From assembly GCA_029861795.1 (NCBI GenBank), contig JAOTYS010000274.1, forward strand, positions 1 through 6,355: a DNA stretch of 6,355 bases, given 5' to 3'. Source of the DNA: Gammaproteobacteria bacterium. Lineage in GTDB: Bacteria > Pseudomonadota > Gammaproteobacteria > Arenicellales > JAOTYS01. Below the pieces are notes generated by a model. It was given only the letters and a program-made list of their open reading frames with translations, did not search any database and was not told the origin of the DNA. Positions 5,821 to 6,355 of this stretch are shown here, piece by piece. The position numbers and the translations under genes were made by a program. Position 1 is the first letter of the stretch. Each line of letters opens with the position of its first letter.

Positions 5821-6355
5821 TCAAGTCGTCGGTTCATCGAGGCGGATCATGATGCGATCTAATCGCTCGTTAACTGCGTCAAACCAACTTTGTTGCCGTA
5901 GTTCCTGCAGGATTTGTTCGTTGAGACCACCCGCGGTCAAGCATTCTGTACTCATCTGCTGCAAACGATCGGCACTTACTTCGGTTGTCATGGTCGAAAG
6001 CGCGTGGAAAACTGATGTGGCATAGAGCGCGGCTTCCTTTGGCGGGACGCCTTCCTTTTCCAACCAACGTGCTGCGGACGACACCAATTCAAAAAATGTG
6101 GCCATTAGCGCACTACCCGCGGCAAAAGCCTGAAACTGACGCTCGTTACGGACTGGTACCGCCGTGCCGATTCGGTCAAAGAGCGCTTCCACACTAGCAT
6201 CTGGGGGACAAATTGGAATCGGACCTATGCCTCTTTCGGCAGGGGGCATGGGTATCGCTCGATATACTTTTTCGGCAGGGGAAACCAAAGTCCTCAACAC
6301 CTCCAGACTTACACCCGCAACCACACTGATCACACGATGATCATTACGGAAGCGC
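5821..6355 (-). CDS. Pyrroline-5-carboxylate reductase-like protein (5' end cut by window)
   Basis: The frame is open to the right edge, so the gene is partial: 177 residues are present and roughly 90-100 N-terminal residues, including the NAD(P)-binding Rossmann fold, lie outside. A GTG at 6333 exists but is internal, since VISVVAGVSLEVL (fragment residues 8-20) is the standard mid-protein P5CR motif that follows the Rossmann domain. Numbering from the edge, YRAIPMPPAERG (31-42) replaces the usual R-x-MPNTP motif, FAAGSALMATF (77-87) replaces the substrate-binding GSGPAY helix, and CLTAGGLNEQIL (138-149) replaces SPGGTT. The C-terminal helical dimerisation domain is otherwise complete. P5CR reduces the cyclic imine pyrroline-5-carboxylate to proline. 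The changed substrate motifs suggest a related but different substrate, so proC is not assigned. It is convergent with the SnoaL-like gene. Confidence 0.82.
   Translation of the reverse strand, partial: RFRNDHRVISVVAGVSLEVLRTLVSPAEKVYRAIPMPPAERGIGPIPICPPDASVEALFDRIGTAVPVRNERQFQAFAAGSALMATFFELVSSAARWLEKEGVPPKEAALYATSVFHALSTMTTEVSADRLQQMSTECLTAGGLNEQILQELRQQSWFDAVNERLDRIMIRLDEPTT

Noticed and set aside
6331..6333. GTG as the true start of the reductase-like gene
   Set aside because: The frame continues open to the window edge (reading ...RFRNDHR before it), and the following motif belongs to the middle of P5CR proteins.

Overview
This window looks like an accessory metabolic region of a proteobacterium, perhaps a gammaproteobacterium. 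That assignment is inferred from moderate GC, bacterial Shine-Dalgarno sites, the protein families present and a palindromic ACTCCCG...CGGGAGT intergenic repeat of a style common in that phylum. The sequence alone does not give a genus. It carries seven protein-coding genes (six complete, one cut by the right edge). There are no RNA genes, transposases or CRISPR arrays that I can see.

Layout. A glutathione S-transferase-like gene (26-652, minus) is divergent from a two-gene plus-strand unit: a class I (Schiff-base) aldolase/lyase of the DapA/dihydrodipicolinate synthase superfamily (837-1796) and a CmcJ/NvfI-family putative non-haem iron oxygenase (1812-2654, TTG start). A 289-bp gap between convergent genes follows, filled by two degenerate tandem copies of a palindromic unit with a period of about 116 bp. 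Next come a class II aldolase/adducin-family gene (2944-3705, minus), a divergent APC-superfamily amino-acid permease (3832-5130, plus), a 284-bp gap with no gene, a small SnoaL/NTF2-like protein (5415-5780, plus) and, convergent with it, the C-terminal part of a divergent pyrroline-5-carboxylate reductase-like enzyme (5821 to the right edge, minus).

How the genes may work together (inference). An amino-acid-type permease, two mechanistically different carbon-carbon lyases, a putative oxygenase, a reductase related to an imine-reducing family, an NTF2-like protein and a GST make a plausible toolkit for taking up and breaking down, or tailoring, an unusual amino acid or cyclic imine. Only the DapA-like/CmcJ-like pair is clearly arranged as one operon. 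The other genes sit on alternating strands, so a single pathway is a hypothesis and the genes could equally be a collection of unrelated accessory enzymes. No known named pathway can be assigned from the sequence.
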